Assembly (NCBI GenBank): GCA_964602595.1
Contig: CAZRRO010000015.1
Location: 110,636-174,635 of the forward strand
Direction: 5' to 3'
Length of the DNA: 64,000 nucleotides
From: CAIWAH01 sp964602595
GTDB lineage: Bacteria > Verrucomicrobiota > Verrucomicrobiia > Limisphaerales > UBA9464
Of the stretch, positions 8,337 to 17,825 are shown one piece after another (position 1 is the first letter of the stretch; every line of letters starts with the position of its first letter). The position numbers and the translations under genes are program-made. The notes beneath the pieces are model-generated. The model saw nothing but the letters and a program-made list of their open reading frames with translations, was not told the DNA's origin and did not search any database.

Positions 8337-10748
8337 TCAGGGTCCGTCCAGCATCGGCACCGCTTGGCGGTAGCGCAGGCTAAGGTTCACCGGTCCGGGC
8401 GGGGCGAGGTCCTTGGCGAGGTGAACATTGGCATTCGTCCGCAGGATGCGACCGTAGTCTCCGAAGCGGCCCAGGTCGGCCGGCGCCTTTTGTGTCTCCA
8501 GTCCGCCCGCGACCACCTGCGTGCTGAAGCCGGCCGGCAAGGCGACCGTCCAGCCCAGCGTGCCCGTGGTCTGGAACACTTCGGGCAACAGCAATTCCAG
8601 CGTGCCGACGAAGCCGAGGCGGACGGGCGGATACGCCAGGCGGAAGGAAAGGCGGTGGGCGGTCGCGTGGGCGGCGTGCTCCGGGAGGCGAAGCCGGCAC
8701 AGTTGGTTCTCCAACGCCGGCGCCGCGACTTCGCCGCCATTGACCGAAACGGAGATCAGTCGTGAGTCGGCCGGCAGACGCAGCCGAAACTCTTCCACCG
8801 GGGAGGCGGGCAGTTCAAACTCGACGAAGTGGGTGCAACTGCCGTCCGAGCCGATCACCGTGAGGTGCTGTGCCAGCGTGATGCCGATGCCGTAGGGGCC
8901 CTTCGCGGCGTCCGCCGTCGGGGCCGTGCCCGAGGCGTCCGCCAGTTCGCGCCATTCCAGGGTCAGCACGTCTTCGCCCGCCACCCCGAGTTCGTAGCGC
9001 GTCAGCTTATCCTGCGGCTGCTTGGCCCACAGGCTGCCGGTGACGTTCTCCAGGTCCCCGCGCACCGATTCGAGCCTCACGTCGCCCGGCGGCCCGAGCA
9101 ACAGGGGGACCTGCACCTGCTTCCGGCCGTCGCGCGAACCAATGGCAACGCGATAGCCGAACCGGAGCGTGCCCGTGCCACCGCCTTGGGCGAGCAGGGC
9201 CGGCCGGTTCGAGACCGAGACGAGCTGGGCAGCTTCGGGTGGTGTTGCGTCCAGCGTTCCCGACTGCAGATGGACGGGTTGGCCAAACAGGGCCACCGGG
9301 GCCTCTCCCGGCCGCAGGACCCGGAACGGAACCGTTGCCTCCACGCGGAAGTAGCCCGCCTCGTGGGTCACCCGGTAAGCGGCCGCCGCGAACGACAGCA
9401 GGGGCGGCGCGGGCGGCCGGTTGGTTTCGGCCAACGCAGTCGCCAGCTGCGCCGGCAGGATCACCTGGACTTCGGCGGCGGTCGTCCGTTCGCCAGTGTA
9501 GCAGCCCAGCAGCAGGGCCGCGGCCGCGACGGCCCGCTTCAGGGCCTGGTTTTGGAGGTTGATCAGCACCGCAAACGTCACCACGCCCAGGCAGAGCAGG
9601 ACCATGCCGCGGTTCCAGCCCGCGAACGCGGCGAGCGTGGGAAAGACCTGGTAGAGCCCGAGGAACAGTGGCCCGCCCAAGAGGCCCAGGCGGGCACCCC
9701 AGTGCAGGCGCGCATAATTCACCAGCAGTGCTCCCGGCACCGCCACCGCGATGACCAGCGCCACCGCGAAGGAGAACCGCGAGCTCAGGTAGATCATCAA
9801 CGGGAAATACAGCGCATAGCCGACGCTGATCGTGAGCATCTGCACCGCCGTCAGCCGCCATCGGGCGCCGACCACCGCCGCCACGGCGACCAGGAACAGC
9901 AGGCACACGGCGGGCCCGATCTCCAGAAGTTGCCGGAGCGAGTCGTGCAGGTTGCGCCCCTCGACGATGGCGGCGGAGAAGGTATCCGGCGCGAGGAAAT
10001 CCCGCCGGTCCCAGACGACCGGCTCGTGGGTCGCGGGAATCGCGCCGTCGCCGCTTCCGAAGCGCATCGAGTCCAGGTCCTGCCGACGAATTTCCACCCG
10101 GACCCGCCGGACCGGATCACCGCCTTGCCCCACGACCCGGTAGGACACGCCTTTCAACGCGGCCACCTGGTAGGAAACTTTCAGGGTCGCCGAGCCGTGC
10201 GCGGCTAGCTGGCCGGTCCAGAGCCAGGCATCCTTGGCGTTCTCCTGCGTCCCGGGCACCGACGACTGCAGCTTCAGGCTGCCCGCCTGCAGGCTTTCGC
10301 CAGAACTGTCCCCGGCCCGCGGGTGCGGGCACCGGAAGAGGACGAACAGCGGCTCATCGTGTGCATTGGTCAGGACGTGCCGCGCCACCACGCTGCCCGA
10401 CATGTCGACGACGGTTCGCAGGCCGCGATGATCCCGGTGCCCGCGCAGGTCGAACTGGACCTCGGACGACTCCGGCTGCTCCGGCTTGATCGCCGCGATG
10501 TCGTCGGTCACCCGGCGAACAACGACGCGGGGCGATTCCTGGACCAGTTCGCTCGTCGGGGAACGCATCGGCGGCCCGACAAACTGCGGCCGTTCCTGCA
10601 TCAGCATCCGCAGGCCGAGGAAGCCGAAGGCAATTATCACCCAGGAAAGCAGGCCGACCGCGACCGGGACGGCGGCCAGGCGTGGCGACGGAGCGTTGAA
10701 GCTGTTGGTCGCGGGGGCTTTGCCGCCCGGAGGTTCGTTGGTGTTCAT
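8337..10748 (-). CDS. Large integral membrane protein of unknown function
   Basis: 803 residues starting MNTNEPPGG with one N-terminal membrane helix (VAVGLLSWVIIAFGFLGL). A predicted extracytoplasmic region of about 230 residues follows, then around six membrane helices (for example VCLLFLVAVAAVVGA, FAVALVIAVAVPGALLVNYA, GMVLLCLGVVTFAVLINL), then a second soluble beta-rich region of about 380 residues to the C-terminus. The helix block recalls CreD-like inner-membrane proteins, but I cannot assign a family. It is convergent with the kinase gene (136 bp gap) and divergent from the PEP-CTERM gene at 11038. Confidence 0.75.
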   Translation of the reverse strand: MNTNEPPGGKAPATNSFNAPSPRLAAVPVAVGLLSWVIIAFGFLGLRMLMQERPQFVGPPMRSPTSELVQESPRVVVRRVTDDIAAIKPEQPESSEVQFDLRGHRDHRGLRTVVDMSGSVVARHVLTNAHDEPLFVLFRCPHPRAGDSSGESLQAGSLKLQSSVPGTQENAKDAWLWTGQLAAHGSATLKVSYQVAALKGVSYRVVGQGGDPVRRVRVEIRRQDLDSMRFGSGDGAIPATHEPVVWDRRDFLAPDTFSAAIVEGRNLHDSLRQLLEIGPAVCLLFLVAVAAVVGARWRLTAVQMLTISVGYALYFPLMIYLSSRFSFAVALVIAVAVPGALLVNYARLHWGARLGLLGGPLFLGLYQVFPTLAAFAGWNRGMVLLCLGVVTFAVLINLQNQALKRAVAAAALLLGCYTGERTTAAEVQVILPAQLATALAETNRPPAPPLLSFAAAAYRVTHEAGYFRVEATVPFRVLRPGEAPVALFGQPVHLQSGTLDATPPEAAQLVSVSNRPALLAQGGGTGTLRFGYRVAIGSRDGRKQVQVPLLLGPPGDVRLESVRGDLENVTGSLWAKQPQDKLTRYELGVAGEDVLTLEWRELADASGTAPTADAAKGPYGIGITLAQHLTVIGSDGSCTHFVEFELPASPVEEFRLRLPADSRLISVSVNGGEVAAPALENQLCRLRLPEHAAHATAHRLSFRLAYPPVRLGFVGTLELLLPEVFQTTGTLGWTVALPAGFSTQVVAGGLETQKAPADLGRFGDYGRILRTNANVHLAKDLAPPGPVNLSLRYRQAVPMLDGP

Positions 10749-11037
10749 GCGTGAAGAGGCACAGTTGTCTCCGTTGCCCAGCCCACCCGGATCGGAGAAG
10801 TGCCAAGCAAGCTACCTTGTGTCGCAAAGTAGCAAGGTCGGCAACGGCAAATTCTTGGGTGAACGGCGGGCGAAGGATTCAGATCACCGGGGCAAATCGG
10901 ATCGGGGCGGCGGCCGGCGGAAATTTGCTTGAGCAACCCATCGGCTCTGGAAACGCTGACGGAGGAGTCGATTTGTTCTGCCGCCGCGCTGCCCAAACGT
11001 CCCGGCGTGGCCCGTCGCATTGTAACCCACGAAGGCC
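10749..11037. other. Divergent intergenic region
   Basis: This 289 bp gap separates two divergently transcribed genes and must carry both promoters. I see no convincing gene, terminator or long repeat in it, and cannot place -35/-10 boxes with confidence. Confidence 0.4.
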
Positions 11038-11787
11038 ATGAACCCCCATTCCCCCGCCCTCCGATCCACCGCCCTGCCGGCCATCGTGTTTGGCCTCATT
11101 GGCCAATCGGCCCACGCGGAGTCGGTGCTCGCCCGCTGGACGTTTGAAAACAGTCCGCCGGCGGACCTCGCGAACACACCGGCCATCAGCGGCCTGCCGG
11201 CGGCCACGGGCTCGGGCACGGCCGCCGGGGTTCACGCTTCCGCCGCGACCGACTGGACCACCCCGCAGGGAAACGGTTCGGCGAATGCGCTGTCCGCCAA
11301 CAATTGGACCGTGGGCGACTACTTCCAATTCCAGGTCAGCACCCTGGCCTATTCCTCCGGACACCTGGTGATCAGTTGGGACCAAACCAGCTCCGCGACC
11401 GGCCCGCAGGATTTCGAATTGCGGTATAGCACGGACGGTTCGACCTACGCGCCGCTGGGCATTGCCTATTCCGTCCTGGAACACGGCAACCCAAGTCCCG
11501 AGTGGAACGGCTCGAACGCCCAGGCAATTTACGCATTTGCCCGGAACACCTCCGGCATGCCCGGGGGACTGCTCGGGGAAACGACCTTGTTCCTTCGCGT
11601 GGTAAACACCTCCACGGACAGCGCCGGCGGCGGCACGGTTGGGTTTGCCGGAACTAGCCGGATCGACAATTTCACCGTAACGGTGGTGCCAGAAGCCGTG
11701 GCCAGCGCCGGGCTCATCAGCTTGGGTATTGCGAGCGTCGTTTGCCTCCAACGACGAAATCGTAAGAACGTTAACCCGTTACCGTGA
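11038..11787 (+). CDS. PEP-CTERM-like surface protein
   Basis: 249 residues. An N-terminal signal peptide (LPAIVFGLIGQSAHAES) is followed by a beta-sandwich-like body beginning VLARWTFENSPPAD, a pattern common in verrucomicrobial surface proteins. The C-terminus has VVPEA, a hydrophobic helix (GLISLGIASVVCL) and a basic tail (QRRNRKN), matching the tripartite PEP-CTERM sorting signal, although the second P of the canonical motif is replaced. Such proteins are known to be processed by an exosortase, which is not in this window. It ends 7 bp before the next gene, so cotranscription is likely. Confidence 0.75.
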   Translation: MNPHSPALRSTALPAIVFGLIGQSAHAESVLARWTFENSPPADLANTPAISGLPAATGSGTAAGVHASAATDWTTPQGNGSANALSANNWTVGDYFQFQVSTLAYSSGHLVISWDQTSSATGPQDFELRYSTDGSTYAPLGIAYSVLEHGNPSPEWNGSNAQAIYAFARNTSGMPGGLLGETTLFLRVVNTSTDSAGGGTVGFAGTSRIDNFTVTVVPEAVASAGLISLGIASVVCLQRRNRKNVNPLP

Positions 11788-11794
11788 CCCGCCG

Positions 11795-12721
11795 ATGCCC
11801 GCCTCAGCTCGCACCTCCGCCTGGACGGGACCCCGGCGTGTTTGGTCGGCCGGTGTCATCGCCGCATTACTGCACCTTGGATCCGGCTGTGTGAATCCGC
11901 ATCCCGACCCAACCCCGACGTTGAACCGCTGTTCGGCCGATTTCGGCGCGCCGACGGACCCAGCGTGGCAGGCGCGTTTGGAGGCGCTCGACGCCGAACT
12001 GCGCCAACGACTGGGCATGGCCCCGGAACACACCGCTGCCGGGGTGCTGGACCTTCTCACGGGCCGCCTCGCGCTCGTCCGTTCCGACCAAGTGGAATAT
12101 GCCGCCAGTCTGCCCAAGATCGGCATCCTGCTGGCTTACTTCGTCCGGCATCCCGAGGCCGCCACGCGGCTGGACCCGGTCGTCCAGCACGAGCTGGGAT
12201 TGATCGCCAAGGCCTCCAGCAACGAGCTGGCCGCGAAGTATTCCCGGGAACTCGGGTTGAAGTTCATCCAGCAGTGCCTGAACGAGCGCGGTTTCTACGA
12301 CCCGGCCCGCGGCGGTGGACTGTGGGTGGGCAAACATTACGGTCGGAGCGACGAGCGTTATCCCGACCCCGTGGGCGGGCATTCCCACGCCGCCACGGTG
12401 CGGCAGGTGCTGCGCTATTTCCTGTTGCTGGAACAGGACCGGCTGGTTTCACCCGCCGTGTCGCAAACCCTGCGGGAAATCTTCGCTTCGCCCGATATCC
12501 CGCATGACCGGCACAAGTTCGTCCTCGGGCTTGCCGACCGTCCCGTCGAACTCCGGCGCAAATGGGGCGAATGGGAACAATGGCAACACGACGCCGCGGT
12601 GGTCACCGGTCCCGGGCGCCACTACGTGCTGGTCGCCCTTACCCAACATCCGCGGGGCGACGACTACCTGGCCGCGCTGGCCGCTGCGGTGGACGACTGG
12701 ATGGCGCCGGGGGCCCGATAG
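11795..12721 (+). CDS. Serine hydrolase of the class A beta-lactamase fold, lipoprotein
   Basis: About 308 residues from ATG 11795; an open frame extends upstream into the previous gene. The N-terminus carries a signal peptide ending LHLGSGC, a probable lipobox with Cys at residue 32. The active-site motif SLPK (Ser105, Lys108) is followed by SSN at 141-143 in place of the SDN motif, and a VVTGPG strand may stand in for KTG. The fold therefore suggests a penicillin-recognising serine hydrolase (beta-lactamase2 family) anchored in the envelope. Cell-wall peptidase or esterase activity is as likely as beta-lactamase. The start 7 bp after the PEP-CTERM gene suggests an operon. Confidence 0.78.
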   Translation: MPASARTSAWTGPRRVWSAGVIAALLHLGSGCVNPHPDPTPTLNRCSADFGAPTDPAWQARLEALDAELRQRLGMAPEHTAAGVLDLLTGRLALVRSDQVEYAASLPKIGILLAYFVRHPEAATRLDPVVQHELGLIAKASSNELAAKYSRELGLKFIQQCLNERGFYDPARGGGLWVGKHYGRSDERYPDPVGGHSHAATVRQVLRYFLLLEQDRLVSPAVSQTLREIFASPDIPHDRHKFVLGLADRPVELRRKWGEWEQWQHDAAVVTGPGRHYVLVALTQHPRGDDYLAALAAAVDDWMAPGAR

Positions 12722-12915
12722 GTGCGTCGGCCGGCACAATGTCGTCCACCGAATGCGCGACGGACGGACCGACCCGGCGTCCGCCTCATCGTCCCGGGCG
12801 GAACGGCGCGAAAAAGTAACCCCATTTGGCTACATTCGGCTTGAGGGTTTTTGGCGGCGGAAGCAAATCCCTAGGCGTCCGGGTAATGCCCCGCCCGGCG
12901 TTGGAACAACACCTG

Positions 12916-13776
12916 ATGAAAATCAACCACAAGACAACGCTGGCGGCCGCGTTATTGGCCGTTTGCTCGAACTTCCGCGCCGAATGCGCGGTCGTTCTCA
13001 CCGATTCATTCGCTGACGGCAACTTCAGCTCAAGCCCGGCGTGGACTGGCGACACCTCCAGTTGGCAGGTAGTTACGTCTAGTGACGTGGCGGCAGGCGC
13101 GACTGATTCGAATAGCCTTCGCCTTGCAGTTGCCTCCGGCGGCGGCACCCAACATTTGTCCACCAGCGTTTCCGGTTTCGATGACTTCGTTCCGACCACT
13201 TGGTCATTCTTTGTTGGCCGGAGAGGCCAAGCGGCAACCGCTTCTAATCCGACGACCGTTTTCTTGGCGGCGGACGCTGCCAATTTGGAAAGCGCGTCCC
13301 TGAATGGTTATGCCATCACATTCGGCGACGACAGCGGCGGTGACGAGATTCGGCTTCAGAAGTTTGTCAATGGGACTGCCTCAACAGTGCTGACCTCGAC
13401 TGACGCGATTACCAACGGTCGGACCGACTGGGGGCTGGGACTCAAGGTAACCCGGAGTTCGGCCGGTGAATGGTCGCTTTATTCGAGTCATACCCTATCG
13501 ACCCTTGCCACTGGAGGGGGGGCGATCGCCACCGATTCGCCGTCATCGGCTGGTGTTTCCCTTGGTTCGGCTACCGACACCTCCGTGTCGATGAACGATC
13601 TGTCATTCTTCGGAATCTTGGCAACTCACTCGACCGGCGCAGGCTCAAGGGCGGGATTGGAATTTGATCAACTGACGATTGACGTTACCGCCGTCCCCGA
13701 GCCTTCCACCTACGCCGGGTTCGCGGGCGCCCTGCTGCTCGGTTTCGGGGTGTGGCGCCGGTCGCGGCGGTCGTGA
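12916..13776 (+). CDS. PEP-CTERM sorting-signal surface protein
   Basis: About 286 residues from ATG 12916 (MKINHKTTLAAALLAVCSNF), chosen because it begins a clean signal peptide; the open frame starts earlier at 12826. The body is rich in Ser, Thr, Gly and Asp and looks like a secreted beta-sandwich protein. The C-terminus is a textbook sorting signal: VPEPSTYAGF, a hydrophobic helix and a WRRSRRS basic tail. It is likely anchored or exported by an exosortase system encoded elsewhere. A strong intrinsic terminator follows its stop. Confidence 0.85.
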   Translation: MKINHKTTLAAALLAVCSNFRAECAVVLTDSFADGNFSSSPAWTGDTSSWQVVTSSDVAAGATDSNSLRLAVASGGGTQHLSTSVSGFDDFVPTTWSFFVGRRGQAATASNPTTVFLAADAANLESASLNGYAITFGDDSGGDEIRLQKFVNGTASTVLTSTDAITNGRTDWGLGLKVTRSSAGEWSLYSSHTLSTLATGGGAIATDSPSSAGVSLGSATDTSVSMNDLSFFGILATHSTGAGSRAGLEFDQLTIDVTAVPEPSTYAGFAGALLLGFGVWRRSRRS

Positions 13777-13803
13777 TGTGATTCCTTGGATTTGTGCCTT
13801 CCC

Positions 13804-13840
13804 AGGCCCGGCCCGCGGATGGCGGCCGGGCCTTTTGTTT
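13804..13840 (+). terminator. Rho-independent terminator
   Basis: A 10-bp perfect stem AGGCCCGGCC (13804-13813) pairs with GGCCGGGCCT (13824-13833) and is followed by TTTTGTTT. It sits 28 bp after the PEP-CTERM gene stop and before the subtilase gene. Confidence 0.85.
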
Positions 13841-13927
13841 TACCAGTCAAGGCGGACGCCCCAACGTGCCGCAAACGCCGTTCGCCTTTCCCGGACCGGC
13901 TGCTACGCTGCCCGCGTCGTTACGCCT

Positions 13928-15298
13928 GTGAACCTGCTTCGCCCATTCGTCGTCGCCGCGCTGCTGGCCATTTCGGCGGCGATTCTGCCCGTGCGGGCGC
14001 AGACGAATCACCTGAACTGGCAGGCCGCCTCCAATCGGGTCGAGGCCCGGATCCAAGGCTGGCCGCTGGCAAAGGTGCTGGGCCGCGTCGCGCGCGCCAC
14101 GGGCTGGGAGGTGCGCGTGGAACCCGGCACCCAGCGGACCGTGACCGCCGGTTTCTCCGGCCTCAGCCAGCGTGAAGCCCTCGGCCGCTTGCTGGGTGAC
14201 CTCAATTTCGCCGTGCTCCCCCGCTCCAACGCGCCGGCCCGGCTGCTGATCTTCCGCTCGTCCCGCGACAGCGCGACCGAGTTGGTCGAGGCCGAGACCG
14301 ACGAGTCGAAGGCCGGCCCGATCCGCGAGGAGTTCATCCTGCGCGTGAAGGCCGGCGTGAAGCTCAAGGCCGGCGAAGTGGCCCGGATCGCCAAGCTGTT
14401 CGGCGGCGAGCTGGTGGCCGGCATCGATGAATTGGGCGCCTACCGCCTGCGCTTCCCAACCGCCGAGGCCGCGGACAAGGCGCGGGCTGCCATCCTGAAG
14501 GCGAACGACAGCGTGACTGCGGAGGACAATTTCCGCCTCGCACAGCCGGAACTCCCGCCGGAACAGCAGGCGCGGGCCGCGGGGACCGGCGTGCAGGTGC
14601 CCCCGTTGGGCGACAAGAAGGGGCCGGTCGTCGCGTTGATCGACACCGCGGTCCAAGGCCTACCCAAGGAAATGGAAGCCTTGGTGTTGTCCCGCACCCA
14701 GCTGGCTCCGGGCACCGCGGCGCGCGGCGGCCTGCTGCACGGAACCTCGATGGCCCAGGCCCTGATCGCCGGCATGCAGGAGGCGGGACAGGCGGTCCAA
14801 GTTCGCTCCTATGACGTTTACGGCGGCGGCGAAACCACCTCCACGTTCGATGTCGCCCGCGGCATGATCCGCGCGGCGCAGGACGGAGCGACCTTCTTCA
14901 ACCAGAGTCTCGGCGGTTATTCGCCATCCCCACTGCTGGGCGAGATCAACCGCCAGATTGCGGCCCAGGGCGGCGTCATTTTTGCCGCGGCGGGCAATCA
15001 GCCGGGCACCCAGCTCGTGTTTCCGGCGGCCGATCCTTGGGTGAACGCCGTCACGGCCCTGGACCCCGGCGGCCAAATCGCCCCGTATGCGAATACCGGC
15101 GGGTTTGTGGACTTGGCCGCGCCGGGGACTGCCTACGTGCAGTTCGGTGACCAGACCTATTCGGTCACGGGAACCTCCTCGGCCAGCGCCTGGACGGCCG
15201 GTCTCGCCGCGGGCACGGCCGCCAAGAACAAGGTCGCGCCCACCGCGGTGTTGCCGTGGCTGCAGAGCAACTACGGCTTCAGCGGCCGGAAGCCGTAG
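13928..15298 (+). CDS. Secreted subtilisin-like protease (S8) with N-terminal STN-like domain
   Basis: About 456 residues from a GTG at 13928, which opens a signal peptide (NLLRPFVVAALLAISAAIL, cleavage near VRAQ). The open frame runs upstream over the terminator, so earlier starts are unlikely. Residues about 40-105 resemble an STN (secretin/TonB short) domain. Residues about 135-210 resemble a fervidolysin-type propeptide (EEFILRVKAGVKLKAGEVAR). The S8 catalytic domain shows Asp in VALIDTAV (about 237), His in LLHGTSMA (about 270) and Ser in TGTSSASAW (about 416). It likely degrades proteins outside the cytoplasm. STN plus S8 is an uncommon combination. Confidence 0.88.
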   Translation: MNLLRPFVVAALLAISAAILPVRAQTNHLNWQAASNRVEARIQGWPLAKVLGRVARATGWEVRVEPGTQRTVTAGFSGLSQREALGRLLGDLNFAVLPRSNAPARLLIFRSSRDSATELVEAETDESKAGPIREEFILRVKAGVKLKAGEVARIAKLFGGELVAGIDELGAYRLRFPTAEAADKARAAILKANDSVTAEDNFRLAQPELPPEQQARAAGTGVQVPPLGDKKGPVVALIDTAVQGLPKEMEALVLSRTQLAPGTAARGGLLHGTSMAQALIAGMQEAGQAVQVRSYDVYGGGETTSTFDVARGMIRAAQDGATFFNQSLGGYSPSPLLGEINRQIAAQGGVIFAAAGNQPGTQLVFPAADPWVNAVTALDPGGQIAPYANTGGFVDLAAPGTAYVQFGDQTYSVTGTSSASAWTAGLAAGTAAKNKVAPTAVLPWLQSNYGFSGRKP

Positions 15299-15323
15299 CG
15301 GACGAATCCGCCGGCGCCGCCGA

Positions 15324-16121
15324 TTACCGGCCCCACGCCCGGCCGCGGAGTCCGTCCCAGAGCAGATACGCGAGGAACAGCGAGTTGTAGCGGACGTAAC
15401 GGCCGAACAGCCGGCCGGGTTCCGAGGCCAGCCGGAACAGCCAGCCTAGCCCGGTCCGTTGCATCCAGGCGGGCGCATCGGGCTTCAGGCCGGCATTCAC
15501 GTCGAAGCCGAAGCCCACTCCCAGCAGCACGCCCCGCCCGAGCGAGGGTTTGTAGCGGTGGACCCAAGCCTGCTGTTTCGGGGTGCCCAAGCCGAGCCAG
15601 ATGAAGTCCGGGGCCAGCCGGTTGATTTCCGCCAGCACCCGGGCTTCTTCCGCGGGGTCCATCCGGCCGGTTGCGTCGCATTTGCCATGGTAGGCGCCGA
15701 CAAACCGCACGTCCGGGTTGGCGCGGGTGAAGATTTCCCGAAGCCGCGCCCCGCACTCGGCCGAGCCGCCCACGAGGTAATGGGTAAATTCGCCGGGCAC
15801 CGCTTCGAGAAACCGGCGCATGAAGGTCGGGCCATACACCCGGTCGGTCATGCCCGCGCCGGCGAGGTTCAGGCACCAGCGCAGCGGCGTGCTGTCGGGC
15901 GGGAAATGGTCGAACGCCTCGGTCAACGCGCGGAATTCCGGTTCGTGCCGGCGCATGGTGACGGTCTGGGTGTTCGTGAAGTCGAGCGCCACGCAGCCGG
16001 GCTGCCGCGCCCAATCCTGGCATTGCCGCCCGAGCGCCGCGTAGTCGGTGACCAGCAGGCGGGTGCCCAACACGTGCAGCGTGCGGCCAGGGACGGCGGG
16101 GAGCTCGGCAGGACGATCCAT
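15324..16121 (-). CDS. WecG/TagA/CpsF family glycosyltransferase
   Basis: 265 residues, ATG at 16121. Family features include a conserved core with DFTNTQTVTM, the FTHYLVGG segment, VRFVGAYHGKC and the diagnostic WLGLGTPKQQAWV motif. Members transfer N-acetylmannosaminuronic acid or N-acetylmannosamine to lipid-linked intermediates in enterobacterial common antigen, teichoic acid or exopolysaccharide synthesis, at the cytoplasmic face of the membrane. Here it stands alone, convergent with the subtilase (25 bp) and divergent from the phosphatase, so the polymer it serves cannot be named. Confidence 0.88.
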   Translation of the reverse strand: MDRPAELPAVPGRTLHVLGTRLLVTDYAALGRQCQDWARQPGCVALDFTNTQTVTMRRHEPEFRALTEAFDHFPPDSTPLRWCLNLAGAGMTDRVYGPTFMRRFLEAVPGEFTHYLVGGSAECGARLREIFTRANPDVRFVGAYHGKCDATGRMDPAEEARVLAEINRLAPDFIWLGLGTPKQQAWVHRYKPSLGRGVLLGVGFGFDVNAGLKPDAPAWMQRTGLGWLFRLASEPGRLFGRYVRYNSLFLAYLLWDGLRGRAWGR

Positions 16122-16301
16122 GTAAAAACTCGCCGGGCAGGGGAGCGCAGGCCGGCGGCCGGGCGCAATGCGAAACCCTGAAACCGAACCCGTTTCCGCG
16201 ACGTCGGAAGAGGCGTAACCCGGCCGTCACCGTTGTCACCCAACTGTGCGGTTGTCGAACCCCGGGCCCACGGGGTTCAATCCGGTATCCGTCCGCAAGC
16301 C

Positions 16302-17813
16302 ATGAACGATCGTCGTCAGTTCCTGAAATCCTTGGTGGCCGTGCCGGCCGTCACCGCCGGCTGCGCCACGGCCGCTTCCCGGTCACCGGTGTCGGTGCGG
16401 AGCGCGGCGCTGCCGGCCTGCACGCCGCGGCGCATCATCCACCTGGTCGCCGACGGCATGAGCTCGGGCATGCTGGCCAGCGCCAACCAGTATTCGGAAT
16501 TCAGCCGGGGTCGGCGCCTGACCTGGCTGGACCTGCTGGACCGGCCCACGACCCACCATGCGATGATGAACGTGCGGTCGCAGAACTCCCTCGTCACCGA
16601 TTCGTCGGCCTCGTCGTCGGCCTGGGGCAGCGGCGTGCGCATCCCCAATGGCAAGGTGAACCAGACCAGCAAGGGCGGGAAACTGGTCACGCTCTACGAA
16701 CTGCTCGGGCAAGCCGGCTGGAAGCGCGGCCTCGTGACGACCACCGAGATCACCCACGCCACGCCCTCGGGCTTCATCGCCTGCGTGAACAGCCGCGGCA
16801 GCGGCGAGGACATTGCCGCCCAATACTACGAACGCCGGGTGGACCTTGCCCTCGGCGGTGCCCGCAACCATTTCCGCGCCGACAAGCGCAAGGACAAGCG
16901 CGACTTGCTCGCCGACTTCAGCCGGATCGGTTACGCCGTGTTGCAGAAACCGGAGGACCTGGCCTCCGCGCCCTTGGACCGCCCGTGGCTCGGCGTGTTT
17001 GCCGATGGGCACATTCCCTACGTGGTGGACCAATTGGGCGGCTTCACGAAGCCGGCGCCGACCCCGTCCCTCGCCGCGATGACCCGAGCCGCGTTGCGCC
17101 GGCTGGTCACCGAGGAACGCTTCATCCTGCAGGTCGAGGGCGGGCGGGTGGACCACGGCTGCCATAACAACGACGCGGCCGCCGCCATCCACGAGCTGAT
17201 CGGCTTCGACGAGGCGCTCGACGTCTGCCTCGAATTCCAGCGCGAACACCCGGACACGTTCCTCCTGGTCACCACCGACCACGCGACGGCGAATCCCGGC
17301 CTCAACGGCATGGGCGACAACTACGAGAAGAGTGGTTCGACGTTGCGCCACGTGAAGCAGGTCCGTCAGTCCAGCGGCGAAATCCTGAACCGCCTGCGCA
17401 CCGCCGAGAACCGCGACCAGGCCATCGCCCGGCTTAAGGAGTCGACCGGCTACACCGCCTCGGCCCGGCGGATGGACCTGCTGGACACGTTCCTGAAGAA
17501 GAAGGGCTACGCGCTCTTCGACGGTTTCAATTCGGATACCGCGGCGCTCGGCCAGGTGCTGGCGAACCACCTCGGCATCGCCTTCACCAGCGGCAACCAC
17601 ACCTCCGACTACGTGCCGGTGCTCACGACGGGACCGGGTGCCGAACGCTTCGCCGGTTTCCTCCAGAACACCGACATCTTCGGCCATTACCTCGACTTCG
17701 CGGGCGTGCAATTCCGCAATCCGCAGGAACCGCTGATCGCCGGCGTCCTCCCCGTCGAACCGACGGAAGACGTGGCGAGCTACCTCGGCGCCGGAGCCAT
17801 GGCGCTCGCCTGA
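16302..17813 (+). CDS. Tat-exported alkaline phosphatase
   Basis: About 503 residues from ATG 16302. The N-terminus has a twin-arginine signal (NDRRQFLKSLVAVPAVTAGC), which decides the start; the open frame begins at 16233. Alkaline phosphatase motifs are present: metal-binding VADGMSSG, the nucleophile region VTDSSASSSAWGSG, VEGGRVDHGCHNNDA, TTDHATANPG and a late TSGNHTSDYVPV histidine. It hydrolyses phosphomonoesters outside the cytoplasm, releasing phosphate. It is followed convergently by the PII-like gene. No Pho box could be identified. Confidence 0.92.
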   Translation: MNDRRQFLKSLVAVPAVTAGCATAASRSPVSVRSAALPACTPRRIIHLVADGMSSGMLASANQYSEFSRGRRLTWLDLLDRPTTHHAMMNVRSQNSLVTDSSASSSAWGSGVRIPNGKVNQTSKGGKLVTLYELLGQAGWKRGLVTTTEITHATPSGFIACVNSRGSGEDIAAQYYERRVDLALGGARNHFRADKRKDKRDLLADFSRIGYAVLQKPEDLASAPLDRPWLGVFADGHIPYVVDQLGGFTKPAPTPSLAAMTRAALRRLVTEERFILQVEGGRVDHGCHNNDAAAAIHELIGFDEALDVCLEFQREHPDTFLLVTTDHATANPGLNGMGDNYEKSGSTLRHVKQVRQSSGEILNRLRTAENRDQAIARLKESTGYTASARRMDLLDTFLKKKGYALFDGFNSDTAALGQVLANHLGIAFTSGNHTSDYVPVLTTGPGAERFAGFLQNTDIFGHYLDFAGVQFRNPQEPLIAGVLPVEPTEDVASYLGAGAMALA

Positions 17814-17825
17814 GCGAAGGCCGGT

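Noticed and set aside
11795..12721. Beta-lactamase giving drug resistance
   Set aside because: The SDN and KTG motifs are altered, and envelope serine hydrolases share the fold; only the fold is supported.
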